Shown here: positions 1 through 6,332 of the stretch, in pieces | Layout of the letters: every line of letters begins with the position of its first letter | Numbering within the stretch: the first letter of the stretch is position 1 | DNA from: an uncultured Alcaligenaceae bacterium | GTDB lineage: Bacteria; Pseudomonadota; Gammaproteobacteria; Burkholderiales; Burkholderiaceae_B | NCBI GenBank assembly: GCA_937897265.1 | Contig: CALCPT010000124.1 | Span: 1-10,097 of the forward strand | Direction: 5' to 3' | Length of the DNA stretch: 10,097 nucleotides | Program-made: the position numbers and the translations under genes | Notes under the pieces: model-generated | What the model saw: the letters and a program-made list of their open reading frames with translations, nothing else | What the model was told of the DNA's origin: nothing | The model's database searches: none

Positions 1-806
1 CCAACCAGGTTTAAACCGAGCACGGTGAACATGATCGCCAGACCTGGGATGGCCGTGATATACCACGCCGTTCTGAGGGCGTCGCGCCCCGCGCCAATAA
101 TCGTTCCCCAACTCATCACATTGGGATCGCCAAGACCCAAGAAAGCCAGCCCAGCCTCCGTCAAGATTGCAGTGGCCACCATTAAAGAACCCGTGACAAT
201 AATGGGCCCTAAGGCATTAGGAAGGATTTGTGTTGTGATGATTCGAAAAGAACTCATTCCGATCGACACGCTTGCTGCGACGAAATCGCGCTCGCGCAGG
301 GTCATAAACTCTGCACGAACTAAGCGGGCGATTGAGGGCCATGAGACGATCCCGAGTGCGAAGGTAACCGTGGTCACAGTTGGGGACAGAATCGCGACGA
401 CTACAATCGCAAAGATAAATTGCGGAATCGTTTGAAATAACTCTGTGATCGCCATGGCAATGCTATCGGCAAGGCCACCGTAGTAGCCAGCGATCGCGCC
501 AATTGTTGTGCCGATGAGCACGGCGGCAAGTGTTGCAGAAAAGCCAACGAGCAGTGATACTCGCGACCCATGAAACAGGCCAGCGGCTAAGTCTCTACCC
601 ATGATGTCAGAGCCAAGTAGAAAATTATGGTCTTGCCCTGGCCAAAGGAAAGGCGTTGAAACCATGTCCCAGGGGTCTTCGGGAAACAACACTGATGCTG
701 AAGCGGCCATAAGGCCAACACAGATTAAAAGTAATAGACCAAACACTGCCGAATAGTTTCGACAGAATCTGGCTGCAAACATGCGCAAGGGGCCCAGTGT
801 GCTCAT
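1..806 (-). CDS. Dipeptide/oligopeptide ABC transporter permease, DppC type (partial, 3' end outside window)
   Basis: This is an inner-membrane permease subunit of a peptide-type ABC importer (DppC/OppC family), forming the translocation channel with the DppB-type partner. The 268 visible residues begin MSTLGPLRMF. A first membrane segment lies near residues 20-40. The family signature LLGSDIMGRDLAAG (63-76) precedes SRVSLLVG, where the transmembrane domain starts. The cytoplasmic EAA loop that docks the ATPase is at about 176-197 (VAASVSIGMSS through QILPN). It is followed by EAGLAFLGLGDPN (217-229), matching the family's EA-x-LSFLGLG region. The reading frame is open to the left edge. Family members are about 290-300 residues, so roughly 25-30 C-terminal residues are missing. 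The start ATG overlaps the stop of the upstream permease (ATGA), which implies translational coupling. The substrate cannot be read from the sequence; peptides are the family default, but nickel, opine or glutathione systems share the fold. Confidence 0.93.
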   Translation of the reverse strand, partial: MSTLGPLRMFAARFCRNYSAVFGLLLLICVGLMAASASVLFPEDPWDMVSTPFLWPGQDHNFLLGSDIMGRDLAAGLFHGSRVSLLVGFSATLAAVLIGTTIGAIAGYYGGLADSIAMAITELFQTIPQFIFAIVVVAILSPTVTTVTFALGIVSWPSIARLVRAEFMTLRERDFVAASVSIGMSSFRIITTQILPNALGPIIVTGSLMVATAILTEAGLAFLGLGDPNVMSWGTIIGAGRDALRTAWYITAIPGLAIMFTVLGLNLV

Positions 807-1798
807 CGGATTCGAATCCGCGGGTCGAGTTGCGCGTACGCCAGATCGACTAAGACGTTAGAGATCATCACTAAGACTGAGCACATTAATAAGATTCCAA
901 GTAAAAGATTCAAGTCACGTTGAAAGACCGCTTCGAAGGCGAGTCTGCCCAAGCCTGGCCAAGAAAAAACGGTTTCAACGAGTACAGAGCCGCCGAGTAA
1001 CGTGCCAAACTGCACGCCAATTAAGGTGACTAAGGGCAGCAAGGCGTTGCGAAAGACATGACGTAGAACGATACGCCGTTCTCCTAGGCCCTTTGCGCGG
1101 GCTGTGGTGACATAGTCTTGGTTGAATACCTCAAGCATCGATGCGCGCATAACGCGTGTGTATAACGCGACATAGAACAGACCGAGCGTTGTGACAGGCA
1201 TCACTAAGTGATGTAAAACATCCAGGACGTGAGCGAACCCTTGCTTGCTGCTCGCAACGGTTTGCATGCCGCCTGACGGAAACCAACCAAGGTGTACTGA
1301 AAAAACGACAATCAACATCAGCCCTAACCAGAACACCGGAATAGAAAAGGAAAGAATTGCAAAGATCGAGATGATGTTGTCGCGCAAGCGATTGACGCGT
1401 TGTGCAGCGAGAACGCCCAGGCATGCGCCTACAACGACCGCGAGCGTGATGCCCGAAAGCATCAATAACAAGGTGGCTGGAAGGCGATCAAGAATTAACG
1501 ACAGCACAGATTGATTGTGGCGAAACGAAAATCCTAAATCCAAGGTAAGAAGTTTGACAAGATAGTGCCAAAGCTGCACGTAAACCGGTTGGTCGAGTCC
1601 AAAGCGTACGCGTAATTCGGTCAGATATTCAAGACTGCTCGCGGCGGCCTCTCCAGCTAGCACCTCGGCAGCATCGCCAGGTGCTAGCTTCAATAAAATG
1701 AAGTTGCAGATGACGACCGCCAGTAAAAGTGGAATCGCTCTCAGCAGGCGCCGCCATAGCAAACTAAGCGTTGGACTGCGCAAGTCTGGTAGTTGCAT
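803..1798 (-). CDS. Dipeptide/oligopeptide ABC transporter permease, DppB type
   Basis: This is the second channel-forming inner-membrane subunit of the same importer (DppB/OppB family). The first membrane helix (RAIPLLLAVVICNFILLKLAPGD) ends in the APGD motif typical of this family. It is followed by the periplasmic segment with LRVRFGLDQPVYVQ, then further helices. An EAA loop lies around residues 225-250 (YVTTARAKGLGERR, then RHVFRNALLP). The C-terminus AQLDPRIRIR is characteristic. The start is uncertain. I chose the ATG giving MQLPDLRSP (331 residues). A TTG four codons upstream (at 1808-1810) directly follows the stop of the binding-protein gene and would give 335 residues. Its only Shine-Dalgarno-like sequence (GAGAAG) is just 3 nt away, whereas GAAG lies 6 nt before the ATG. 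Either way it is tightly packed between its operon partners and coupled to the DppC-type gene by a 4-nt stop/start overlap. Confidence 0.93.
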   Translation of the reverse strand: MQLPDLRSPTLSLLWRRLLRAIPLLLAVVICNFILLKLAPGDAAEVLAGEAAASSLEYLTELRVRFGLDQPVYVQLWHYLVKLLTLDLGFSFRHNQSVLSLILDRLPATLLLMLSGITLAVVVGACLGVLAAQRVNRLRDNIISIFAILSFSIPVFWLGLMLIVVFSVHLGWFPSGGMQTVASSKQGFAHVLDVLHHLVMPVTTLGLFYVALYTRVMRASMLEVFNQDYVTTARAKGLGERRIVLRHVFRNALLPLVTLIGVQFGTLLGGSVLVETVFSWPGLGRLAFEAVFQRDLNLLLGILLMCSVLVMISNVLVDLAYAQLDPRIRIR

Positions 1799-1810
1799 CA
1801 GGCGCTTCAA

Positions 1811-3427
1811 TTACTTCTCGAAATAAGCATCAGCAAAATTTCCACCGATGATCCCGTCAGCACTGACCGTATGATTTTTTAATTTCGAACTCGAAATAGT
1901 GAGGAAGCGAGTTTCCATCAGGGGAATCACGGGTAGATCGGTCATCGCAAGCCGTTGCATGTCCAGATAGAGCGCCTTTCGTTTTACCGGATCGTTTTCC
2001 CCTTGCGCAGCTTCCAGTAGCCGATCCATTTCAGGGCTGCTATAGCCCGTATTGTTTGTAAAGACGACACCTTTTTGAATTGCCTTTGACCAGTAAAGTC
2101 GCTGTACCCCTTGTGTGGGATCGGCGAACGCGCCGTAGTAAAGGCTAGTCGTATCAAAATCGTATTCGGTATAGGCGCGGCGAAAGAACGACGGTAGATC
2201 TTGACTGCGTAACTCGACATCAATGCCCACGCGGCTGAGTTGTTGCTTAATGAATTCTCCGGTACGCTGATATTCGGATCCTAAGGGTATAAAGTCGTGA
2301 GTGATCTTAAAACGCACACCGTTCGGGCCAGGCTTTAAGCCCGCCTCATCAAGCAGCTTTTTTGCCTTTTCAATGTTGAATTCATATTTGGGAAGGTCGG
2401 TCGAGTGAAAGGTCGTGACCTGAGAGGGAATTGGACTGACCGCGGGTTGACCATAGCCAAGCCAAACAACTTGGGTCATACGTGCGCGATCAATTGCGTG
2501 CGCGATGGCCTGTCGAACTCGTACGTCGTTAAGAGGCGGTTTGCGCAGATTGACCTCCATCAGCATGTAGGGCGACATGTAAGCGTATCCGCGCGTTTCA
2601 ATACTGAGTGCGGGATTTTTTGCGATACGTGGCATGTCGGTCAGTGGTATGGGGCTGAGCCCACCAATATGACCTTCGCCAGTTTCAAAGCTCGCTGCCC
2701 GCGCCGAGGCATCGCTGATGATTCTGAATACGATGCGCTGTAGGCTTGGCTTACCAGCTTGCCAGTAGTCTGCATTTTTCTCTAGCAGAATGTAGTCACC
2801 CTTTTTCCACTCCTTGAAGACGAAGGGGCCCGTACCTATCGGTTTACTGATGTAAGGGTTGGCCGAGGGGTCCGAGCCAGCGAAAAGATGTTTGGGCACC
2901 ATGGGCGACTCGTAGCTTGAGGCGAGAGCGGTCAGCATAGGAGGTGCCGGTTGGCTAAGTTTAATCACGGCAGTGAGAGCATCGGGCGTTTCGACAGCTG
3001 TGACTTTTGCAAAAGCCGTACGGCCGCGCGGATGAACTTTTTTAAGCACCTCAAGAATTGTGTAACTTACATCAGCCGAGGTAAATGGTTGACCATCATG
3101 CCATTTAACGTTTGGACGAAGCTTGAAGGTGTAAGTCAGGCCGTCTGGGCTGATGTCCCAGCTCTGCGCCAAGAGGGGTTGCGGCTTAAGGTCGTTATCT
3201 AGGTACAGCAGACCTTCCATCACTTTCGAGGTGACCATCCCCATCTGTAGCGTGGTGTTGATGGCAGTTAACAAAAATGGTGGCTCGGGCGACAACACAA
3301 ATTTGAGTGTGCCGCTGTCAATGTCCGCGGCGCTTTGCGCTTGGACGGGGCACCCCAGCAAAGCGCCAGTAAGCAGTAGCAGCGAGGCAAGCGTGCGTTT
3401 AAAAGAACGGATAATCGTGGTCGACAT
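1811..3427 (-). CDS. Periplasmic solute-binding protein, family 5 (peptide-type ABC importer)
   Basis: This is the extracytoplasmic substrate receptor of the importer encoded by this operon (SBP_bac_5 family: dipeptide, oligopeptide, nickel and related ligands). The protein is 538 residues, normal for the family. The ATG is chosen because AAGAGG lies 7 nt upstream and it gives a clean signal peptide: basic IIRSFKR, a hydrophobic core LASLLLLTGALLG, and a cleavage site after VQA (A30/Q31). An upstream in-frame TTG (3497-3499) would bury the signal sequence behind 24 extra residues and is rejected. C26 in LLGC could instead be a lipobox cysteine, so anchoring is ambiguous. Family features include DNDLKPQPLLAQSWD, KWHDGQPFTSADVSYT, GTGPFVFKEWKKGDY and VRQAIAHAIDRARM. 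The gene is first in the operon, directly abutting the DppB-type permease. The ligand is not predictable here; there is no evidence beyond proximity linking it to leucine metabolism. Confidence 0.93.
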   Translation of the reverse strand: MSTTIIRSFKRTLASLLLLTGALLGCPVQAQSAADIDSGTLKFVLSPEPPFLLTAINTTLQMGMVTSKVMEGLLYLDNDLKPQPLLAQSWDISPDGLTYTFKLRPNVKWHDGQPFTSADVSYTILEVLKKVHPRGRTAFAKVTAVETPDALTAVIKLSQPAPPMLTALASSYESPMVPKHLFAGSDPSANPYISKPIGTGPFVFKEWKKGDYILLEKNADYWQAGKPSLQRIVFRIISDASARAASFETGEGHIGGLSPIPLTDMPRIAKNPALSIETRGYAYMSPYMLMEVNLRKPPLNDVRVRQAIAHAIDRARMTQVVWLGYGQPAVSPIPSQVTTFHSTDLPKYEFNIEKAKKLLDEAGLKPGPNGVRFKITHDFIPLGSEYQRTGEFIKQQLSRVGIDVELRSQDLPSFFRRAYTEYDFDTTSLYYGAFADPTQGVQRLYWSKAIQKGVVFTNNTGYSSPEMDRLLEAAQGENDPVKRKALYLDMQRLAMTDLPVIPLMETRFLTISSSKLKNHTVSADGIIGGNFADAYFEK

Positions 3428-3535
3428 GGGAAGCCCTCTTTTCAGTACGTTGAACGCTGACTGCCAAAACCTGCTCAATTTTGGTGGCAGGCCTAGCAAT
3501 TAGGGTTCAGTATGAAAAATCAGGTCTCAAGCGTC

Positions 3536-3566
3536 TTTCAAAATCCGCTCGCTTCATTTCAAAATC
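3536..3566. repeat. Pair of 10-bp direct repeats upstream of the ABC importer operon
   Basis: TTTCAAAATC occurs at 3536-3545 and again at 3557-3566, exactly 21 bp apart. On the minus strand this reads GATTTTGAAA twice, and an imperfect third copy (GATTTTTCAT) lies at 3512-3521. The distal copy overlaps the T-rich tail of the leuA terminator. Two helical turns between identical boxes would suit a regulator binding one face of the DNA, but the segment is short and AT-rich, so chance is possible. I found no convincing -35/-10 pair for the importer operon in 3428-3560. Confidence 0.35.
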
Positions 3567-3593
3567 AGAACAGTTGACCTTTGGGGTCAACTG
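3561..3593 (-). terminator. Intrinsic terminator of leuA
   Basis: On the minus strand, 10 nt after the leuA stop, CAGTTGACC pairs perfectly with GGTCAACTG (9-bp stem, 5-nt loop CCAAA). The T-rich tail TTCTGATTTT follows. This is well placed to end the leuA transcript and separate it from the ABC importer operon. The tail is interrupted, so some read-through is possible. Confidence 0.7.
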
Positions 3594-3603
3594 GTTGGTG
3601 ATC

Positions 3604-5274
3604 TTAGCTAGCTTTGATATGCCGATTTAAGCCGCTCAGTACCGCCTTGAAAGACGCTGTGACGATATCGCGATCAATGCCCACACCAAAACCTGTCGCG
3701 CCTTCTTCGATGCGCGCTTCGACATAGCAAGCTGCACGCGTATCGGTACCGGTACCAATGGCATGCTCGTGATAATCCATGATGCGAACGGGAATTCCTA
3801 AGCAATCAACAAACGCAGAAATTGCGCCATCACCTGAGCCTTTCAGTACGCGGCGTACACCGTCGACTTCGAACTCGGCCTCGATCGTAAAGTGCTTGCC
3901 TTCGGCCGCGCTTGGATCACCTGTGATGCTGTGCTTGATGAGCTTCCAAGGCTCGGTTTGAGTCAGATACTCGGCATTGAAAATCGTATAGACGTCTTCA
4001 GCGGTCACCTCGCGACCCGTTTCATCGGTGACGCGCTGAATGGCGCGGCTAAACTCAATTTGTAAGCGACGTGGCAACGCCAAGCCATGCTCTTGTTCAA
4101 GCAAATAAGATACGCCGCCTTTGCCTGACTGGCTGTTGACGCGAATCACGGCGTCGTAGCTACGTCCCAGATCAGCTGGGTCAATCGGCAAGTAAGGGAC
4201 TTCCCAGATGGCATCGGCCTTTTGTACGGCGAAGCCTTTTTTGATGGCGTCTTGATGTGAGCCTGAGAAGGCTGTGAACACTAAGTCACCAGCATATGGA
4301 TGGCGTGGATGCACCGGTAATTGATTGCAAAACTCAACACAGCGACGCACTTCATCGATGTCTGAAAAATCAAGACCGGGGTGAATGCCTTGTGTATACA
4401 GGTTTAAGGCCAGGGTCACTAAGTCAACGTTACCGGTGCGCTCACCGTTGCCGAACAGGCAACCTTCGACGCGATCGCCGCCAGCCATCAGGCCCAATTC
4501 GGCCGCAGCCACTGCTGTACCGCGATCGTTGTGTGGGTGCAAACTAATAATCACTGAATCACGCTTAGTGAGATTGTTATGCATGTATTCGATTTGATCG
4601 GCATACATGTTGGGCGTAGTGGCCTCAATGGTGGCCGGCAAGTTATAAATGATTTTTTTCTGAGGCGTTGGTTGGTAGAGCGCCGTGACAGCTTTACAGA
4701 CCTCAAGCGCAAAATCGGGCTCGGTGGTGCTGAACACTTCGGGTGAGTACTCGTAGAGCCAGTGTGTTTGTGGGTACTTGGCCATGCAATCCATCACGCA
4801 TTGCGTGCCGTCAAGCGCGACCTGCTTGACCTCTTGGCGATTCATGTTGAAGACGATGCGGCGAAAGCCAGGTGCACAAGCGTTATAGAGGTGGATCATG
4901 GCGCACTTGGCACCGGCCGCCGATTCAACAGTGCGCTCAATGAGCTCGGGGCGAGCCTGTGTGAGTGCAATGATGGTGACATCGTCTGGGATCAGTTTGT
5001 CGTCGACCAGCTTGCGCACAAAGTCAAAGTCGGTTTGCGAGGCAGACGGAAACCCGACCTCAATTTCTTTGAAGCCGATTTTGACCAACATTTCAAAAAA
5101 GCGCAGCTTACGTTCAACGCTCATGGGCTCAATCAGCGACTGATTGCCGTCACGCAAATCGGTACTCATCCAGATCGGTGGATGAGTGATTTTTTTAGTG
5201 GGCCAGGTGCGCTCTGAAAAGTCGCGTTCGAAGGGTTTGAACGGGATGTATTTTGTGGCGGGATTCGAAAGCAT
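3604..5274 (-). CDS. leuA: 2-isopropylmalate synthase, type 2 (long form)
   Basis: LeuA condenses acetyl-CoA with 2-oxoisovalerate (3-methyl-2-oxobutanoate) to 2-isopropylmalate, the committed step of leucine synthesis. The protein is 556 residues, as expected for the long LeuA subfamily, and opens with the conserved N-terminal block ([18 protein letters not shown]). The HMGL-like TIM barrel follows: STDLRDGNQ (37-45; D42 is the metal ligand position of the RDGxQ motif), the metal-binding HPHNDRG (H246, H248), and FGNGERTGN (274-282). A linker leads to the C-terminal leucine-binding regulatory domain, about 430-556, with [13 protein letters not shown] and [14 protein letters not shown]. The start ATG is preceded by TAAGG with a 6-nt gap to the start codon. 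The gene stands alone: about 390 bp of leader lies upstream and a terminator downstream, with no leuB/C/D in the window. Regulation is probably by the leader-peptide element upstream as well as by leucine feedback on the enzyme. Confidence 0.97.
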   Translation of the reverse strand: MLSNPATKYIPFKPFERDFSERTWPTKKITHPPIWMSTDLRDGNQSLIEPMSVERKLRFFEMLVKIGFKEIEVGFPSASQTDFDFVRKLVDDKLIPDDVTIIALTQARPELIERTVESAAGAKCAMIHLYNACAPGFRRIVFNMNRQEVKQVALDGTQCVMDCMAKYPQTHWLYEYSPEVFSTTEPDFALEVCKAVTALYQPTPQKKIIYNLPATIEATTPNMYADQIEYMHNNLTKRDSVIISLHPHNDRGTAVAAAELGLMAGGDRVEGCLFGNGERTGNVDLVTLALNLYTQGIHPGLDFSDIDEVRRCVEFCNQLPVHPRHPYAGDLVFTAFSGSHQDAIKKGFAVQKADAIWEVPYLPIDPADLGRSYDAVIRVNSQSGKGGVSYLLEQEHGLALPRRLQIEFSRAIQRVTDETGREVTAEDVYTIFNAEYLTQTEPWKLIKHSITGDPSAAEGKHFTIEAEFEVDGVRRVLKGSGDGAISAFVDCLGIPVRIMDYHEHAIGTGTDTRAACYVEARIEEGATGFGVGIDRDIVTASFKAVLSGLNRHIKAS

Positions 5275-5365
5275 GATTAACCTTAAATCTGTTTAGGCGA
5301 TGCCAGGATACGTATTGCCTGTGTTCATCGATGGCGTTAACAAGCCAGTGTTTGGATCAAATCTA

Positions 5366-5407
5366 GAAATGTGTGACGGAAGGTGACTGCTGGGGTGGCG
5401 GTTGGTT
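5366..5407 (-). promoter_or_regulatory. C-rich, G-poor stretch in the leuA leader (possible Rho entry site)
   Basis: In the leuA transcript direction these 42 nt contain 20 C and 4 G, starting in the 3' arm of the leader hairpin and running on unstructured. A high C:G ratio without strong pairing, just after the stop codon of a leader peptide, is the usual composition of Rho-utilisation sites. This is inference from base composition alone; no function is proven. The rest of the leader down to the leuA ribosome-binding site (5275-5365) shows only short weak hairpins and no intrinsic terminator. Confidence 0.35.
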
Positions 5408-5440
5408 GCCGGACTGCCACGGGCACTAGGCCCGGCAACC
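5404..5440 (-). promoter_or_regulatory. Leader hairpin of the leuA attenuator, with two mutually exclusive folds
   Basis: In the transcript direction GGTTGCCGG (5440-5432) is perfectly complementary to CCGGCAACC (5412-5404), with a 19-nt loop. The same 5' arm can instead form a closer hairpin, TGCC-GGGC with GCCC-GT-GGCA (5437-5430 with 5425-5414), with a 5-nt loop and a 2-nt bulge. The UAG stop of the leader peptide sits in the loop of both. The last leucine codon is only 6 nt before the first arm, so a ribosome stalled there would cover the arm and block both folds. No U-tract follows, so this is not a classical intrinsic terminator. Confidence 0.55.
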
Positions 5441-5566
5441 GATCGCTAGTAGTAGCGATAGCAGCCCAAGAGCATCAGCACGGTTGCCAGACACGACTAA
5501 TCCGCGGCCAAAAAGGGCCGAGCAGTGTGTTTGAGGGCAGGCGAGGCCTGTGGCAAGCGTCTTCAT
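5426..5566 (-). CDS. Putative leucine-rich leader peptide of leuA
   Basis: This short open frame in the leuA leader ends in ALGLLSLLLAIGCRA and a TAG stop. Six of eight consecutive codons (5447-5470) are leucine: CTT, CTG and four CTA. CTA is usually a poorly used leucine codon in proteobacteria of this kind. A leucine run placed directly before competing hairpins and about 150 nt ahead of leuA is the hallmark of a leader peptide that senses charged leucyl-tRNA. The start is not settled. The ATG at 5566 gives 46 residues, with AGAGG only 2 nt upstream. A GTG at 5494, with GGA 6 nt upstream, gives 22 residues, closer to typical leader-peptide size. The peptide is probably non-functional in itself. 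Attenuators of leu operons are well known in gammaproteobacteria; I cannot confirm from sequence alone that this one is described in this lineage. Confidence 0.6.
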   Translation of the reverse strand: MKTLATGLACPQTHCSALFGRGLVVSGNRADALGLLSLLLAIGCRA

Positions 5567-5578
5567 AGCCTCTAGTCG

Positions 5579-5609
5579 AACATAAATTTGGGTGAAACGC
5601 AAGCGCCAA
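5579..5609 (-). promoter_or_regulatory. Candidate promoter for the leuA leader transcript
   Basis: On the minus strand a TTGGCG box (5609-5604) is followed 19 nt later by TATGTT (5584-5579); each matches 4 of 6 sigma-70 consensus positions. A transcript starting near 5572 would include the whole leucine-rich leader. The spacing is longer than the optimal 17, so this is a weak prediction. It is the best pair I could find between the upstream gene's stop (5669) and the leader peptide. Confidence 0.25.
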
Positions 5610-5620
5610 GGGCTCTTGCG
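5598..5620 (-). terminator. Inverted repeat between the membrane protein gene and the leuA leader (weak terminator candidate)
   Basis: CGCAAG (5620-5615 on the minus strand) pairs with CTTGCG (5603-5598). Inside, GCC-CTT-GGC continues the stem after one A/G mismatch. It lies about 50 nt after the stop of the membrane protein gene and could end its transcript, but only TTTC follows the stem, so any terminator would be weak. It overlaps the candidate -35 box of leuA, so it might instead be a regulator site or chance. Confidence 0.3.
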
Positions 5621-5668
5621 TGGTGCTTGAGCAAGGCTAGAGCCGAGCTCGATCAAGCGTTGAGCAGG

Positions 5669-6316
5669 TCAGGCAAGCATGGTGGGCTCGCGCTGCCCTG
5701 TTTCGTTGGCAGGTGGCAACACCCGCGTCGGGGCGGGGGCACGAGTGGCGTTGATGGGCCGGCTTTGTAACGCCGACTGAAGCTCGAACTGTTGTGCTCG
5801 CGCTAACGCGAGTTTTCGCGCTCGTCCGCTGCTGCGTTGCGTCAGTACGGTTTGTAACGTCCCGACAGTCACGGGCTGAGTCTGATCTTGCCAGACCCAA
5901 TTCAAAATATCCAGGCCTTCAGGGCTAAGTTGAGCGCAGAGCTTGCGTACATCACCCAGCGGCACGAGTGCTGCACGGCCACGCTTTAGGCTGCTACGTA
6001 AGTAACTGATCACACAGCTGACCGTGATTAAGATCAAGATCAGAATCACAAACCACCAGAAATACTTTTGATACTGCATAACAAAGTCTATGACCGTCTT
6101 GCCAAGAATCTCAGATAGACCGGTCAGTTTGAGGGCAAAATCAAGCCAAGCTTTACCCGACTGCAGAATACGTTGCGCGCAATAAATGACTAAGGCGATA
6201 GCCGCTAAAATGACGACCACACGCGTTAATAGACGCGGTAGCGCTAACCGCAACAGGATGCCGCCCAGTAAAGGGGTGTCTTTTTGTGGCGGTGTGGTGC
6301 TAGGTCGATTCATCAT
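5669..6316 (-). CDS. Hypothetical protein with two membrane helices
   Basis: I do not recognise a named family. The 215-residue product begins MMNRPSTTPPQKDT. It has two strongly hydrophobic segments, about 29-47 (VVVILAAIALVIYCA) and 85-106 (YFWWFVILILILITVSCVIS), separated by a short amphipathic stretch. A soluble C-terminal region of about 110 residues follows, with SPEGLDILNWVWQ and an Arg/Ala-rich tail. This suggests an inner-membrane protein with a cytoplasmic C-terminal domain (K/R-rich SSLKRGR follows helix 2). Either of two consecutive ATGs could start it (6314-6316 or 6311-6313); a TTG upstream would run into rpoN and is less likely. A TACAAT at 6329-6324 resembles a -10 box but lies very close to the start. 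It diverges from rpoN with only 16 bp between starts, and is upstream of and codirectional with leuA. The residue pattern looks protein-coding (two clean helices, no internal stops), but its function is unknown. Confidence 0.75.
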   Translation of the reverse strand: MMNRPSTTPPQKDTPLLGGILLRLALPRLLTRVVVILAAIALVIYCAQRILQSGKAWLDFALKLTGLSEILGKTVIDFVMQYQKYFWWFVILILILITVSCVISYLRSSLKRGRAALVPLGDVRKLCAQLSPEGLDILNWVWQDQTQPVTVGTLQTVLTQRSSGRARKLALARAQQFELQSALQSRPINATRAPAPTRVLPPANETGQREPTMLA

Positions 6317-6332
6317 GCAAAATATTGTACCT

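Noticed and set aside
25..435. Plus-strand open frame of 136 codons
   Set aside because: It is antisense to the DppC-type permease, whose minus-strand translation shows full family motifs (GSDIMGRD, EAA loop). The plus-strand product has no recognisable features.
4762..5217. Plus-strand open frame of 151 codons
   Set aside because: It lies entirely antisense to the catalytic domain of leuA and has no domain features; it is a shadow of a codon-biased gene.
1811..5274. leuA and the peptide importer as one leucine-responsive operon
   Set aside because: A good terminator (3561-3593) and about 175 bp separate them, and the importer has its own upstream region. Adjacency alone does not support a shared role.
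5404..5440. Leader hairpin as an intrinsic terminator
   Set aside because: The stem is strong and GC-rich, but the sequence after it in the transcript is AACCGCCACCCC with no U-tract, so a classical Rho-independent terminator is not supported.
5383..5770. Plus-strand small frames in the leuA leader region
   Set aside because: They are low-complexity readings opposite the leader and the end of the membrane protein gene, without ribosome-binding sites or recognisable content.
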